DNA from: Gammaproteobacteria bacterium
GTDB taxonomy: Bacteria; Pseudomonadota; Gammaproteobacteria; Pseudomonadales; Azotimanducaceae
NCBI GenBank assembly: GCA_021773565.1
Contig: JAJFJZ010000017.1
Coordinates: 124,001-188,000, forward strand
Direction of reading: 5' to 3'
DNA: 64,000 nt
Below the pieces are notes generated by a model that did not search any database, was not told where the DNA came from, and saw only the letters and a list, made by a program, of their open reading frames with translations. Positions 14,803-22,996 of this stretch are shown in pieces. How positions within the stretch are numbered: the stretch's first letter is position 1; each line of letters begins with the position of its first letter. The position numbers and the translations under genes were made by a program.

Positions 14803-16307
14803 AACATGCTACCTGATATCGAGTCGACGGGGGCATTTGCCTGTGTTTCCCGAGACACTTCATCCAGCTTCGGGGAAGCAACGTGCTGACCCAATGCGTG
14901 CAGAAACATATTGCGTACCTCTTCTACATGCTCATCAATTGTTCCCACCTTCCATTTACTGGTGTCTACCGGCGCGAGTACCGTGACATCTACATCAGCA
15001 GGGCGAACAAACAAATCTCCCTTTGGCATAAAATCCAGCGCATTGTGAATAACGATGGGTACCATCGGCACACCCGCCTGGATGGCCAAATGAAAAGCAC
15101 CCTTTTTAAATTTACCCAGTTTGGTAGAAACACTTCTGGTTCCTTCCGGTGCTATGGCGACCGATTTACCTTCATATTGAATAACGTCTATAAGGGGCTC
15201 CATGGCTTCAATGGCCTTTTCCTTATTTACCCTATCTATCAACACCACTCCCCCATACTGAAAAAGCTGGCCGATTATCGGGATTTTTGCTATCTCTTTT
15301 TTGCCTACGCTGGCAAGGTCTCGTCGAATCAGTTTTACCAGAATAATTGCATCAGCCGCGCTCTGATGATTAAAGACAAAAATTGCTGGACGTTTTGCCC
15401 ATAGATTTACTTCATCCTTAACACGCACATTGAGTCCACCAAGGGCACTTGCATAATCTGCCCACACGGAAAACGAAAAATTTACTGCTTCGGATCGGGA
15501 ACCCGTCATGGCCCAAATCGGCAGTCCCGCCATTACTGCAGGAAAGATTGTTGAATAGGTCATGGCTGTTCTCACCAGGTTTTCCAGCCCTGGCCGACCT
15601 CGGCTGGTGAACGAGCGTACGGGCCAGCCCTTGTCTCTGGCAATATTGCTTAGGCGCGAATTCGGGTTTAGAGGGCGGGGTTTACCCACAGCTTCCAACA
15701 GCAGCAGATCGTCATCACTGTCCGAATAGAAAAAGCTGTTATTCAGGTCACATTCAAACTGCGCCGCAAGTATTTCAGCGGCCAATACCTTGCCTTGTCC
15801 AAAACAGGTCGGTGGAACAATGTTACCCGTGAACAGACCATCTTTGACTTCCAGTTCGGTACACAACACGTTATCAATATTCAGATCTTCCGCCGCCGGT
15901 GTAACCTGATATCGGGTCGCGGAAGAGATAATGCCGACGGTGTGCCCTTTTTTACGGTGAGCATCTATAAGCGCGCGCGCTTCGGGATAAATGGTAGCGG
16001 CGATATGTTTCTCATATACCTTTTCACCAAAATCAACAAACTCCTGCTCCCTGGTGCCCCGCATCATTTGTGCGGTTGCGGTCATCAAGCCCGAAAACCC
16101 GGTTCGGCCCAGACCAAAACTCAATACTGAGGTAAATTGCTCAAAAAGATCACTTATGGAAGCATCACCACTGGTTAACTTTTCCCGTAAAAAGGCCATG
16201 ACAGAAAAACCGGCAATAATGGTACCGTCAAAATCAAACAATGCTGCGATTTGGGGCCCTTCCGGGCTGTTTTGGATCTCTTTCAGGCTAAATTGAGCTT
16301 CTTTCAT
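14799..16307 (-). CDS. HAD-IB phosphatase fused to 1-acylglycerol-3-phosphate acyltransferase (PlsC domain)
   Basis: 502 residues with two domains. The N-terminal HAD-IB phosphatase carries DFDGT (about 24-28), GIISSATRYQV, and YSDSDDD. The C-terminal PlsC-like acyltransferase (about 270-470) carries NHQSAAD (HX4D motif), VVLIDRVNKEKA and APEGTRS. The second half should convert lysophosphatidic to phosphatidic acid; the phosphatase half resembles SerB/CicA-type HADs and its substrate is not known. This fusion is recurrent in Gammaproteobacteria. As first gene before gpsA and plsB it completes the pathway in one transcription unit. Its promoter should lie in 16308-16500, shared with the divergent phasin gene. 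Confidence 0.88.
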   Translation of the reverse strand: MKEAQFSLKEIQNSPEGPQIAALFDFDGTIIAGFSVMAFLREKLTSGDASISDLFEQFTSVLSFGLGRTGFSGLMTATAQMMRGTREQEFVDFGEKVYEKHIAATIYPEARALIDAHRKKGHTVGIISSATRYQVTPAAEDLNIDNVLCTELEVKDGLFTGNIVPPTCFGQGKVLAAEILAAQFECDLNNSFFYSDSDDDLLLLEAVGKPRPLNPNSRLSNIARDKGWPVRSFTSRGRPGLENLVRTAMTYSTIFPAVMAGLPIWAMTGSRSEAVNFSFSVWADYASALGGLNVRVKDEVNLWAKRPAIFVFNHQSAADAIILVKLIRRDLASVGKKEIAKIPIIGQLFQYGGVVLIDRVNKEKAIEAMEPLIDVIQYEGKSVAIAPEGTRSVSTKLGKFKKGAFHLAIQAGVPMVPIVIHNALDFMPKGDLFVRPADVDVTVLAPVDTSKWKVGTIDEHVEEVRNMFLHALGQHVASPKLDEVSRETQANAPVDSISGSML

Positions 16308-16413
16308 TTTTTTATCGCTCCGGTGCGCAATCTATAGTAACCAACATCAACAACATTGTCCTGAATCTACGCCAACAGGCTAGTTTGGGGTGAGACAAGG
16401 CGAATGCAAAATT

Positions 16414-16430
16414 TATTGTGCAGTGCAATA
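16414..16430. promoter_or_regulatory. Operator-like site 1 upstream of the phasin promoter
   Basis: TATTGTGCAGTGCAATA has 5-bp perfect arms (TATTG/CAATA). Its right part GTGCAGTGCAATA (16418-16430) recurs exactly as the reverse complement at 16477-16489. It sits just upstream of the predicted -35. TGC/GCA-rich dyads at phasin promoters are the kind of site bound by the PHA-responsive repressor PhaR; that identification is inference and no phaR is in the window. Confidence 0.5.
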
Positions 16431-16437
16431 AAAAAGC

Positions 16438-16466
16438 TTGACTACCTTCTTGTTCTAGACTAAATT
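16438..16466 (+). promoter_or_regulatory. Predicted sigma-70 promoter of the phasin gene
   Basis: TTGACT (16438-16443, 5 of 6 to the -35 consensus), a 17-bp spacer, then TAAATT (16461-16466, 4 of 6 to the -10). Transcription would begin near 16473, leaving a ~35-nt leader with AGGAGA before the ATG at 16508. The promoter is bracketed by the two copies of the 13-bp inverted repeat. Confidence 0.5.
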
Positions 16467-16476
16467 GCACCCATTA

Positions 16477-16489
16477 TATTGCACTGCAC
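16477..16489. promoter_or_regulatory. Operator-like site 2 downstream of the phasin promoter
   Basis: TATTGCACTGCAC is the exact reverse complement of 16418-16430, with 46 bp between the copies. It covers the start of the predicted transcript. A third partial copy, ATTGCAC, lies at 16464-16470 over the -10. A protein bound at both could block or loop the promoter. Confidence 0.5.
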
Positions 16490-16507
16490 CATTTAAAGGA
16501 GACAGAA

Positions 16508-16996
16508 ATGAACGTATTAGAAAGAAGTCAGGAATTAGCAAACAACATGGTTGAGCTCAATAAGTCAGCAATTAAAGGCCATTACGGCATCCAGAAGAAA
16601 TCAGTTATCTCGGCATACGAAGATAATCGTGAGCGGTTTGCTGCACTGCGTGAAGTGAAAGATTTTGCTGGCGTAATTGATGCACAACGCGAATATTACT
16701 CCGCTATGCAAAAAAATGTCACTGGTGTTGTACGTGACCAGGTAAGTTTTGCTCGTAAAAATCTGGATAACGCAGGCCAGCTATTAAAGGCCTTCGTAAA
16801 GCCGACTACAGATTCCGTATCCGAAGTTGTGGTAGATGCCGCCGAATCAGTCTCCGAAATTCTGGCTGAAAAAACAGCTGATATGAAGGCGGAGACAGTT
16901 GAAGCAGCTGACGAAGCCATAGAAGAAGTAAGCAAAACTGCTGAAGCAGTAGCAGAAAAAGCAGCCAGGAAGGCTGCCAAAGTTTCAAAAGCTTAA
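16508..16996 (+). CDS. Phasin family protein (PHA granule-associated)
   Basis: 162 residues. The first ~100 form the amphipathic helical phasin domain (LERSQELANNMVELNKSA, YGIQKKSVISAYEDNRERF, AQREYYSAMQKNV). The C-terminus is an Ala/Glu/Lys-rich, heptad-like tail (EKAARKAAKVSKA) typical of phasins of PHA-storing Gammaproteobacteria. It coats polyhydroxyalkanoate granules; the synthase and depolymerase are at 41.5-44.0 kb. The start is fixed by AGGAGA 5 nt upstream. Its stop overlaps that of the convergent MBL gene within TTAA (16993-16996). In Pseudomonas this position next to the MBL/bamC/dapA genes is held by purC, so the phasin appears inserted there. Confidence 0.85.
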   Translation: MNVLERSQELANNMVELNKSAIKGHYGIQKKSVISAYEDNRERFAALREVKDFAGVIDAQREYYSAMQKNVTGVVRDQVSFARKNLDNAGQLLKAFVKPTTDSVSEVVVDAAESVSEILAEKTADMKAETVEAADEAIEEVSKTAEAVAEKAARKAAKVSKA

Positions 16997-17853
16997 GCGG
17001 ACCCGGCAGGTCTGGATGGAGGGCTCACCTCTATCCAGCCTGTTCCTTCATGTTGGCTTGCAAAGGTCAGTCTTTCCAGTCTTTCCTCGATCCCGTTAAA
17101 TGCGGCCCGAACGCTAGCCTGGGTATTATTTTGTTCGCTCATGTGGCCAATAATCACATGCTGTAACTTTGGATGCATAACACTTTCAAGGAAACCGGCT
17201 GTTTGGGCATTCGATAGATGACCATGCAAACCACTCACCCTCTGAATTAGCTGTTCCGGGTAATTACTGTTTTGGAGTAGATCCAGATCATGGTTACTCT
17301 CAACCAGCAAAGCATCACACCCTGCATAACTATTCACGACGTGCGGTGTAATATGGCCTATGTCAGTGAGAACACCAATACTCAGCGATTCATCGCCAAT
17401 GATGAATTGAAGTGGTTCGCGGGCATCGTGTGGTACAGACACAGGCTGAACCCAAACAGAACCAATATCCACCCGTTTCTCACCCTCAACTATGTGCAGC
17501 ATAATATCGCTGCTATTGCGCAGGCTGCTGTCTTTTTCCTGACCCCTTCGTGTACCGCGACGATGGCTTGCACGGGAAGTGCCGTGGGAACAATAAACCG
17601 GGATATCAAATTTTCTGGCGAGGGGCAAAACACCCTGTATATGATCACTATGCTCATGCGTCACAAGAATAGCGCTAAGCTCTTGTGGCAATATAGCCAG
17701 GCGCTCAAGGCGCAACAGGCTCTGCTTTAATGTGAACCCACAATCAATCAAAAAGCAGGCAGTCCCGTTGTTGTCCGTTTTGCTAATTACTGTGCCATTA
17801 CCCTTGCTGCCACTTCCAAGGGATGCAAAACGCCAGTTATCAGAGGGCTTCAA
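16993..17853 (-). CDS. MBL-fold metallohydrolase, YycJ/WalJ-like
   Basis: 286 residues. The start FASLGSGSKGNGTVI and the metal motif THEHSDHIQGV (HxHxDH) mark the YycJ-type subgroup; further ligands lie in VPHDAREP, VESNHD and VIIGHMSEQN. These proteins are putative nucleases or phosphodiesterases; no substrate is established for the gammaproteobacterial form. The gene lies 18 bp downstream of bamC and in the dapA-bamC-MBL order found in Pseudomonas, which suggests co-transcription. Confidence 0.85.
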   Translation of the reverse strand: MKPSDNWRFASLGSGSKGNGTVISKTDNNGTACFLIDCGFTLKQSLLRLERLAILPQELSAILVTHEHSDHIQGVLPLARKFDIPVYCSHGTSRASHRRGTRRGQEKDSSLRNSSDIMLHIVEGEKRVDIGSVWVQPVSVPHDAREPLQFIIGDESLSIGVLTDIGHITPHVVNSYAGCDALLVESNHDLDLLQNSNYPEQLIQRVSGLHGHLSNAQTAGFLESVMHPKLQHVIIGHMSEQNNTQASVRAAFNGIEERLERLTFASQHEGTGWIEVSPPSRPAGSA

Positions 17854-17871
17854 TACGGCAGCACAGGCAAA

Positions 17872-18978
17872 TCAGCCCGCAAAGTCTCGCAGCAAGGTAA
17901 GCAGCTGTACGCTTACCTCTATCTGCGCCAGCGCTTCTTTTTCATAAATACGCACTATCTGGTTATCTTCTTCCGTGGACAAGCGAATTTGCAGGGACAC
18001 AGCGCCGTCATCGGATCCAAAACTGAAAAGCCTGCCAAAGAAACCGGGCTTCTCATCCTGAATGAGGTCTTCCGCGGTAACATCTACATAGAAAACACCC
18101 GCGCTTCGATCCAGATCACTCACTTCAATTTCAGCGTTGGAAAGCGCTTGCCCGATTACCGCCCACGCTCTGTTAAAATCCATACTAAACCTTAACAGCG
18201 GATCTCCATTTGCGTCGCTGATAACTTCTGCCTTACGCTGGCTGGCAAGTTCAATAGCCTGTTTGGATTCTGAATGCTGTGCAACATCGGCCGCAATATA
18301 ACCCCCCAGTTCATTGAGCAACACCTGTTCAAGGGTTTTCAACATGGACTCATTTGGCCAGTTCGCGCCACCTATTCTCAAGCTGTCCAGACTGTCATTT
18401 TCATGCCGCAGATGAATTTCCGTTGAGCCAACTCGTAAACCCTGCTCTACCCTGAATACCAGGCGATCCTTTCCATTTTCCAGGTTTTCTGTCTCTCGCG
18501 CCTGTTGTATTGAAGAGCGTACAATATCCCGATAACTCTCACCTGCCACCACATCAAACCAGCCAGTTTCGAGTCTTCCAGACTGGGGATCTTCCTGCAG
18601 TACACCAATGCCATTGTCTGCCAGAAACTGTTTAACTTTAGGCCACACAACCGACGGCTTTTGCGCAATCACCAGCCAGCGACCTTCACCGAGCTTTTGA
18701 ATTTTTACCTGCTGACCATTCTCCCGCGCAAACACAGGATTGGGTCTGGGTGCTTCTTTTGAATAAAAAACGGTTCTGGGCTGCTCTCCCAGATCCGGAA
18801 TAACCAGAGTATCTACCAGTGTTTCGCTACTGAGGTTCTCGGGAATAACCAGGGGCGGTGCCTGCTCCGCGTCGAGGTAATCATCAGAACGGTCAACTAC
18901 AAAACCTTTGTCGTCATTCATGAAGCGACAGCCGCCAAGCACCATCACGAAAATCAGTGAAATAAGAACTCGAGACAT
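17872..18978 (-). CDS. bamC: Outer membrane assembly lipoprotein BamC
   Basis: About 368 residues. The signal peptide ends in the lipobox VLGGC (Cys-18), followed by the BamC N-terminal unstructured segment (DDYLDAEQAPPLVIPENL) that contacts BamD, and two helix-grip domains (about 100-210 and 230-340, GRWLVIAQKPSVVWP and LLRFSMDFNRAWAVIGQAL). The frame stays open to 19170, but the start at 18978 has a GGAG 6 nt upstream, gives the lipoprotein signal and does not overlap dapA. It is a component of the BAM complex that folds outer membrane beta-barrels. It follows dapA, as usual. Confidence 0.92.
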   Translation of the reverse strand: MSRVLISLIFVMVLGGCRFMNDDKGFVVDRSDDYLDAEQAPPLVIPENLSSETLVDTLVIPDLGEQPRTVFYSKEAPRPNPVFARENGQQVKIQKLGEGRWLVIAQKPSVVWPKVKQFLADNGIGVLQEDPQSGRLETGWFDVVAGESYRDIVRSSIQQARETENLENGKDRLVFRVEQGLRVGSTEIHLRHENDSLDSLRIGGANWPNESMLKTLEQVLLNELGGYIAADVAQHSESKQAIELASQRKAEVISDANGDPLLRFSMDFNRAWAVIGQALSNAEIEVSDLDRSAGVFYVDVTAEDLIQDEKPGFFGRLFSFGSDDGAVSLQIRLSTEEDNQIVRIYEKEALAQIEVSVQLLTLLRDFAG

Positions 18979-19052
18979 TGTTAACTCCAGTATGTCCATC
19001 ATTTTAAAAGGCCAATCAATTTTCAAACACGTTGTGGATGCGCTTGTGCTAT

Positions 19053-19982
19053 TCAAAGCAAACTCAGGGATTTCATGCAGGTGACAAGGTCTGCACGCTT
19101 TTTTGTATCCATGGGCAACATCGGCAGTCGAATTCCGGACTGAATTTTTCCCATTTGAAACAGGGCCCATTTTACCGGGCCAGGATTCGGATCACTGAAC
19201 ATAACTTTATGCAGGGGCTGAAGTCGATTATCCAACTCCTTTGCCCGTTCACGCTCACCGCCGAGGTGGGCTGCACACATTTCGGCAATCAAATTTGGTG
19301 CAACGTTTGCACTCACGGAAATAGTACCGCAGGCGCCGAGATTCATCATTTCCAGAGTTTGTGCATCCTCTCCCGACAACACAAAAAAGTCCTTGTTACA
19401 TGATTCCAGAATCCGGGAAACACGCATCGGATCACCACTGGCTTCCTTAATCCCGACAACGTTGTGAATTTGGGATAAGCGCACAACCGTTGCGGGTAAA
19501 AGATCACTCGCTGTACGTGGAGGCACGTTGTAAAGCACTATTGGTACTGATATCTGTGCGGCAATATGGGCGTAATGCCTGAACATGCCCTCCTGTGTCG
19601 GCCGGTTATAATAGGGCGCAACTACCAGACAGGCATCGGCGCCGGCAATGACAGCCTGTTTTGACAAGTGCACTGCCTCCCAGGTTGCATTACTACCTGT
19701 ACCGGCGATGACAGGGACCCGTTGATTTACCTGCTGTACAGTAAATCGAATTACCTCGAGATGCTCTTCAACTGATAAGGTAGCAGATTCACCAGTGGTT
19801 CCAACAGGGACGATGCCGCTTGTGCCTTGTTCGATATGCCACTCAATTAGCCCTCCCAACGCAGACCAGTCAATCGCACACTCGTTGGCAGCTTCATTAT
19901 CACCACTATCAAAGCGTTCGCCTCCGAGCATGGGCGTAACTATTGCAACAATACTGCCGTTGATCCGGCTGCTCTCTAACAT
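19053..19982 (-). CDS. dapA: 4-hydroxy-tetrahydrodipicolinate synthase
   Basis: 309 residues, slightly longer than the usual ~292 because of an insertion near residues 20-35 (FDSGDNEAANECAI). GIVPVGTTGESATL holds the pyruvate-binding threonines, YNVPPRT the catalytic Tyr, and VGIKEASGD the Schiff-base Lys. It condenses pyruvate with aspartate semialdehyde in lysine and diaminopimelate synthesis. ATG at 19982 is preferred (GGAG 10 nt upstream) over a TTG at 19991. In Pseudomonas bcp and gcvR separate dapA from perM; here only about 110 bp do. Confidence 0.94.
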   Translation of the reverse strand: MLESSRINGSIVAIVTPMLGGERFDSGDNEAANECAIDWSALGGLIEWHIEQGTSGIVPVGTTGESATLSVEEHLEVIRFTVQQVNQRVPVIAGTGSNATWEAVHLSKQAVIAGADACLVVAPYYNRPTQEGMFRHYAHIAAQISVPIVLYNVPPRTASDLLPATVVRLSQIHNVVGIKEASGDPMRVSRILESCNKDFFVLSGEDAQTLEMMNLGACGTISVSANVAPNLIAEMCAAHLGGERERAKELDNRLQPLHKVMFSDPNPGPVKWALFQMGKIQSGIRLPMLPMDTKKRADLVTCMKSLSLL

Positions 19983-20099
19983 GGCAGCCAAACTCCGGCA
20001 TTGTGATATCTGAGAGGATTCATTAGAGATATTCTATGGGCAAGACCGCCCTGAAAAAGATCGCACATAGTACTGTCGCTCAATGACTATCACAAGAAC

Positions 20100-21164
20100 T
20101 CAAATATTCTCTTCCAGTTTTGGCCATGCATGCATAATTGCCTTTACCAGCGTCGCGAGCGGGATTGCAAAAAATACGCCCCAAAAACCCCAGATACCCC
20201 CAAAAAACAATACCGCAACTATTATTGCGATCGGGTGCAAATCTACCGCTTCGGAAAACAGCAGGGGCACTAAAACATTGCCGTCAACTGCCTGGATAAT
20301 GGAATAGACAATAAACAGTGTAAAAAGATCAACATTCCAGCCCCACTGTAAAAATCCGACTAACATAACCGGGATGGTAACAATGGCTGCCCCGACAAAA
20401 GGAATGAGCACGCTCACACCCACCAGAAAACCGAGCAATGCAGCGTAATCCAGGCCCAGAAAAACAAAGCTGGAATACGAAACCGCCCCTACAATAAATA
20501 TCTCAATAACCTTGCCCCGTACATAGTTGGCGATTTGTACGCTCATCTCAGCGCCCACCTGATTAAGCAGGGGCCTGTCTGCGGGCAATAAGCCAGAAAG
20601 CCAGCGCACAATTAGCGAGCTATCTTTCAGGAAGAAAAACACCGAAATTGGAACCATTACAAGATAAATTAGCCAACCCACCAGCGAAGGAAGTTGAGTT
20701 ACCGTGGTTTTCAGTAGTGAACGGCCATAATCCCCTATCTGGCCACTGATTAGCCCTAACCAGATGTCTACCTGTTCTGCATCGATAAACTCAGGAAAGG
20801 CTTCGGGAAGTCCCGTAATCAATGTTTGAAACCTTTCAAGTAATTCCGGTACCGCACCAATCAGCTGGCTTAACTGACGCGACACAAGGGGAAACAAAAA
20901 AAGTAACATCCCCGTGAGCACACCTATAAAAACCAGAAAGGTGATATACACCGCGCCGGTTCGAGGTACATGCCATGCAACGAGCCGTGCTACCAGGCCC
21001 TGCATAAGAAACGCCAGCACCAGACCGGACAGGACAGGAGCGAGCAGGCCCCCGAACAGCGCCAGTAAACCGAACAAGGCAAATAACAACACGACCAGAA
21101 AAATCGCCTCTTCATTCGAAAAATGCCGATTAACCCATCCTTCAATTACACCCAGAAATCGCAT
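20100..21164 (-). CDS. AI-2E/PerM family membrane transporter
   Basis: 354 residues with about eight predicted membrane segments: paired helices at residues 20-55, two more at 65-95, a long soluble stretch with LIGAVPELLERFQ, helices at 145-170, and a C-terminal cluster (FLVGVSVLIPFVGAAIVTIPVML, then GGIWGFWGVFFAIPLATLVKAI). This is the PerM/YdiK/TqsA family. Transport of autoinducer-2 is established for few members, so the substrate is unknown. The gene lies 2 bp downstream of tusA and ahead of dapA, as in Pseudomonas. Confidence 0.85.
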   Translation of the reverse strand: MRFLGVIEGWVNRHFSNEEAIFLVVLLFALFGLLALFGGLLAPVLSGLVLAFLMQGLVARLVAWHVPRTGAVYITFLVFIGVLTGMLLFLFPLVSRQLSQLIGAVPELLERFQTLITGLPEAFPEFIDAEQVDIWLGLISGQIGDYGRSLLKTTVTQLPSLVGWLIYLVMVPISVFFFLKDSSLIVRWLSGLLPADRPLLNQVGAEMSVQIANYVRGKVIEIFIVGAVSYSSFVFLGLDYAALLGFLVGVSVLIPFVGAAIVTIPVMLVGFLQWGWNVDLFTLFIVYSIIQAVDGNVLVPLLFSEAVDLHPIAIIVAVLFFGGIWGFWGVFFAIPLATLVKAIMHAWPKLEENI

Positions 21165-21166
21165 CT

Positions 21167-21424
21167 TTACTCGACCTTCTTTCGTAAGACGTAGCTGTAA
21201 ACCCCGTCATTTTCAGTGCTCTCAAGCAGCTGATGGCCACTTTGTTGGGAGAACACTGAAAAATCACGTACCGAGCCAGAATCGGTAGCAAAGACTTGCA
21301 GAATCTCCCCTGCCGCCATTTCATTTAATGCCATTTTTGCTTTTAGCAGCGGCATCGGACAGTTTAGACCTTTCACATCCAGAGTACGTTTTGTTTTATC
21401 AGTTATCTTCATGTTGATTGTCAT
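21167..21424 (-). CDS. tusA: TusA-family sulfur carrier protein
   Basis: About 85 residues. The conserved CPMPLLKAKMAL motif carries the persulfide-bearing Cys, followed by LQVFATDSGSVRDF and the C-terminal strand SYVLRKK. It relays sulfur for tRNA thiolation or, as for the Pseudomonas orthologue in this location, molybdenum cofactor-related processes. The frame is open to 21538, but that would run into the divergent bepA gene (21477). Start ATG 21424 is chosen for a GAGG about 13 nt upstream; ATG 21412 (MKITDK) is equally possible. Confidence 0.88.
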   Translation of the reverse strand: MTINMKITDKTKRTLDVKGLNCPMPLLKAKMALNEMAAGEILQVFATDSGSVRDFSVFSQQSGHQLLESTENDGVYSYVLRKKVE

Positions 21425-21476
21425 ATTATTGCACAGCCTCACGGAACTTTTACTACCTATACGCAATCCATGAGGT

Positions 21477-22982
21477 ATGATTAAAAAACTGCTTATGGTC
21501 CGCATATTAGTGAAACTCGTAAAATTAGCTCGCCCCAACTTCGGTAGTTACCGGTCAAGCGCGGCGCTTGGATTGCTGATACTTCTGTTTAATTTTTCTG
21601 CGGCAGCCGCCCGCCAGGAACTGCCGGAGATGGGTGACACGTCATCCGCCTCGGTTTCACCAGCTGTTGAGCGTATTATTGGTGAGGATCTGTTGCGACA
21701 AATCAGAGCGCAACTGCCTACCATTGATGACCCCATTCTTAAATATTACACCGAACTGCATCTTTACAATCTGGCTGTACATTCAGAAGTAAAAGATAAA
21801 GCCTTACATCCTGTACTTATCGATAGCAGCGATATTAATGCTTTCGCAGCGCCAGGAGGCGTGGTCGGAATAAACGCCGGTCTCTATCTATTTGCCCACG
21901 ATATCCATGAGTTTTCCTCTGTACTGGCGCATGAGCTGGCCCACCTGAGCCAAAGGCATTTCGCTCGCGGAATAGAAATACAACAACGGCAGACCTTACC
22001 CTATGTAGCAACATTGCTGGGCGCAATTCTTATTGCCGCAGCAGCCGGCGGAGAAGCTGGTATGGCTGCGATTAGTTCTGCCCAGGCCGCCGCGCAAATG
22101 GGGCAGTTACGCTATAGCCGATCCAGGGAACAGGAGGCCGACAGATTGGGTGTTGATACACTTTACACGGCTGGTTTTGATCCAAATGGTATGGCGCGCA
22201 TGTTTGGCCGTATGCAAAGAGCTTTCAGGTTTGATCGCAAGCCACCCGAATTTATGCTGACGCACCCCGTCACCGAATCCCGTATTACCGATGCACGGAA
22301 TCAATCCGAAAAATATAAGGAAAGAGAGATCCAGGATTCTCCCGAGTACCAGATGATGCGTGCCAGGGTGCAAATATACTACGCAGACACACCGGCAGCG
22401 GCAGTGACGCTTTTCAGGGATAAAATAGCCCGAGGAGACCGATCAGACGCCGCTTTCTATGGGCTTGCGGTTGCCCAGGCCAAGGCTGGAAATTTCAGCG
22501 AGGCCCTGGAATCTGCGAGATTATTACACATTAAAAAACCGGACAGCTTGCTGCTTGCCATTAGTTATGCCGAAATTCTGGTCATGTCAAAACGTAACGA
22601 AGAAGCCATCAAGTTGCTCAGGGGATTACTGGAAATTAACCCGAATAACCAACCAATGGCTATGATTCTAAGCAAGGCTTATACAAACGAGAATCGTTTT
22701 AATGAGGCTGTTGCTGTGTTAAAGACTCAATCTACCCTGCATCCCAATGATCATGATATCTGGTACGAACTGGCAGAGATTACGGGCCTGGCTGGTGACG
22801 TGATTGGAGTACACCTGGCGCGTGCAGAGTTTTTTGCGCTGGTAGGAAACTACCGTAAAGCTGTAGAGCACCTGGAGTATGCTCGTGGATTAACGGATCG
22901 GGACGATTTTAAACTGTCCGCAAAACTGAACCAGAGAATAATTGACTTTCAAAACGCAATGCAGGGACGCAAAAAAGCCTAG
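21477..22982 (+). CDS. bepA: BepA-type M48 metalloprotease with TPR domain
   Basis: 501 residues. After an N-terminal signal region (hydrophobic at about 30-45, ending SAAAA), the M48 protease domain has HELAH (zinc site HExxH), the second Glu in SREQEADRLG, and NAFAAPGGVVGIN. The C-terminal ~200 residues are TPR helices (ALESARLLHIKKP, IKLLRGLLEINPNN). It is a periplasmic quality-control protease for LptD and BAM assembly. The start is uncertain: a GAGGT directly abuts the ATG, and a second ATG at 21495 has no better site. It is divergent from tusA and convergent with nadA, with 14 bp between the stops. Confidence 0.9.
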   Translation: MIKKLLMVRILVKLVKLARPNFGSYRSSAALGLLILLFNFSAAAARQELPEMGDTSSASVSPAVERIIGEDLLRQIRAQLPTIDDPILKYYTELHLYNLAVHSEVKDKALHPVLIDSSDINAFAAPGGVVGINAGLYLFAHDIHEFSSVLAHELAHLSQRHFARGIEIQQRQTLPYVATLLGAILIAAAAGGEAGMAAISSAQAAAQMGQLRYSRSREQEADRLGVDTLYTAGFDPNGMARMFGRMQRAFRFDRKPPEFMLTHPVTESRITDARNQSEKYKEREIQDSPEYQMMRARVQIYYADTPAAAVTLFRDKIARGDRSDAAFYGLAVAQAKAGNFSEALESARLLHIKKPDSLLLAISYAEILVMSKRNEEAIKLLRGLLEINPNNQPMAMILSKAYTNENRFNEAVAVLKTQSTLHPNDHDIWYELAEITGLAGDVIGVHLARAEFFALVGNYRKAVEHLEYARGLTDRDDFKLSAKLNQRIIDFQNAMQGRKKA

Positions 22983-22996
22983 CCAGGCCCCGACAA

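Noticed and set aside
16696-16980. Ala/Ser-rich minus-strand ORF inside the phasin gene
   Set aside because: It is the reverse reading of the phasin Ala/Glu/Lys-rich tail; the plus-strand gene has a ribosome site and a family match.
18979-19170. Longer N-terminus for BamC
   Set aside because: It overlaps dapA and destroys the lipoprotein signal; the start at 18978 has a clear ribosome site.
20040-20056. Terminator hairpin GGGC..GCCC after perM
   Set aside because: The stem is four bases and no T-tract follows in either direction.
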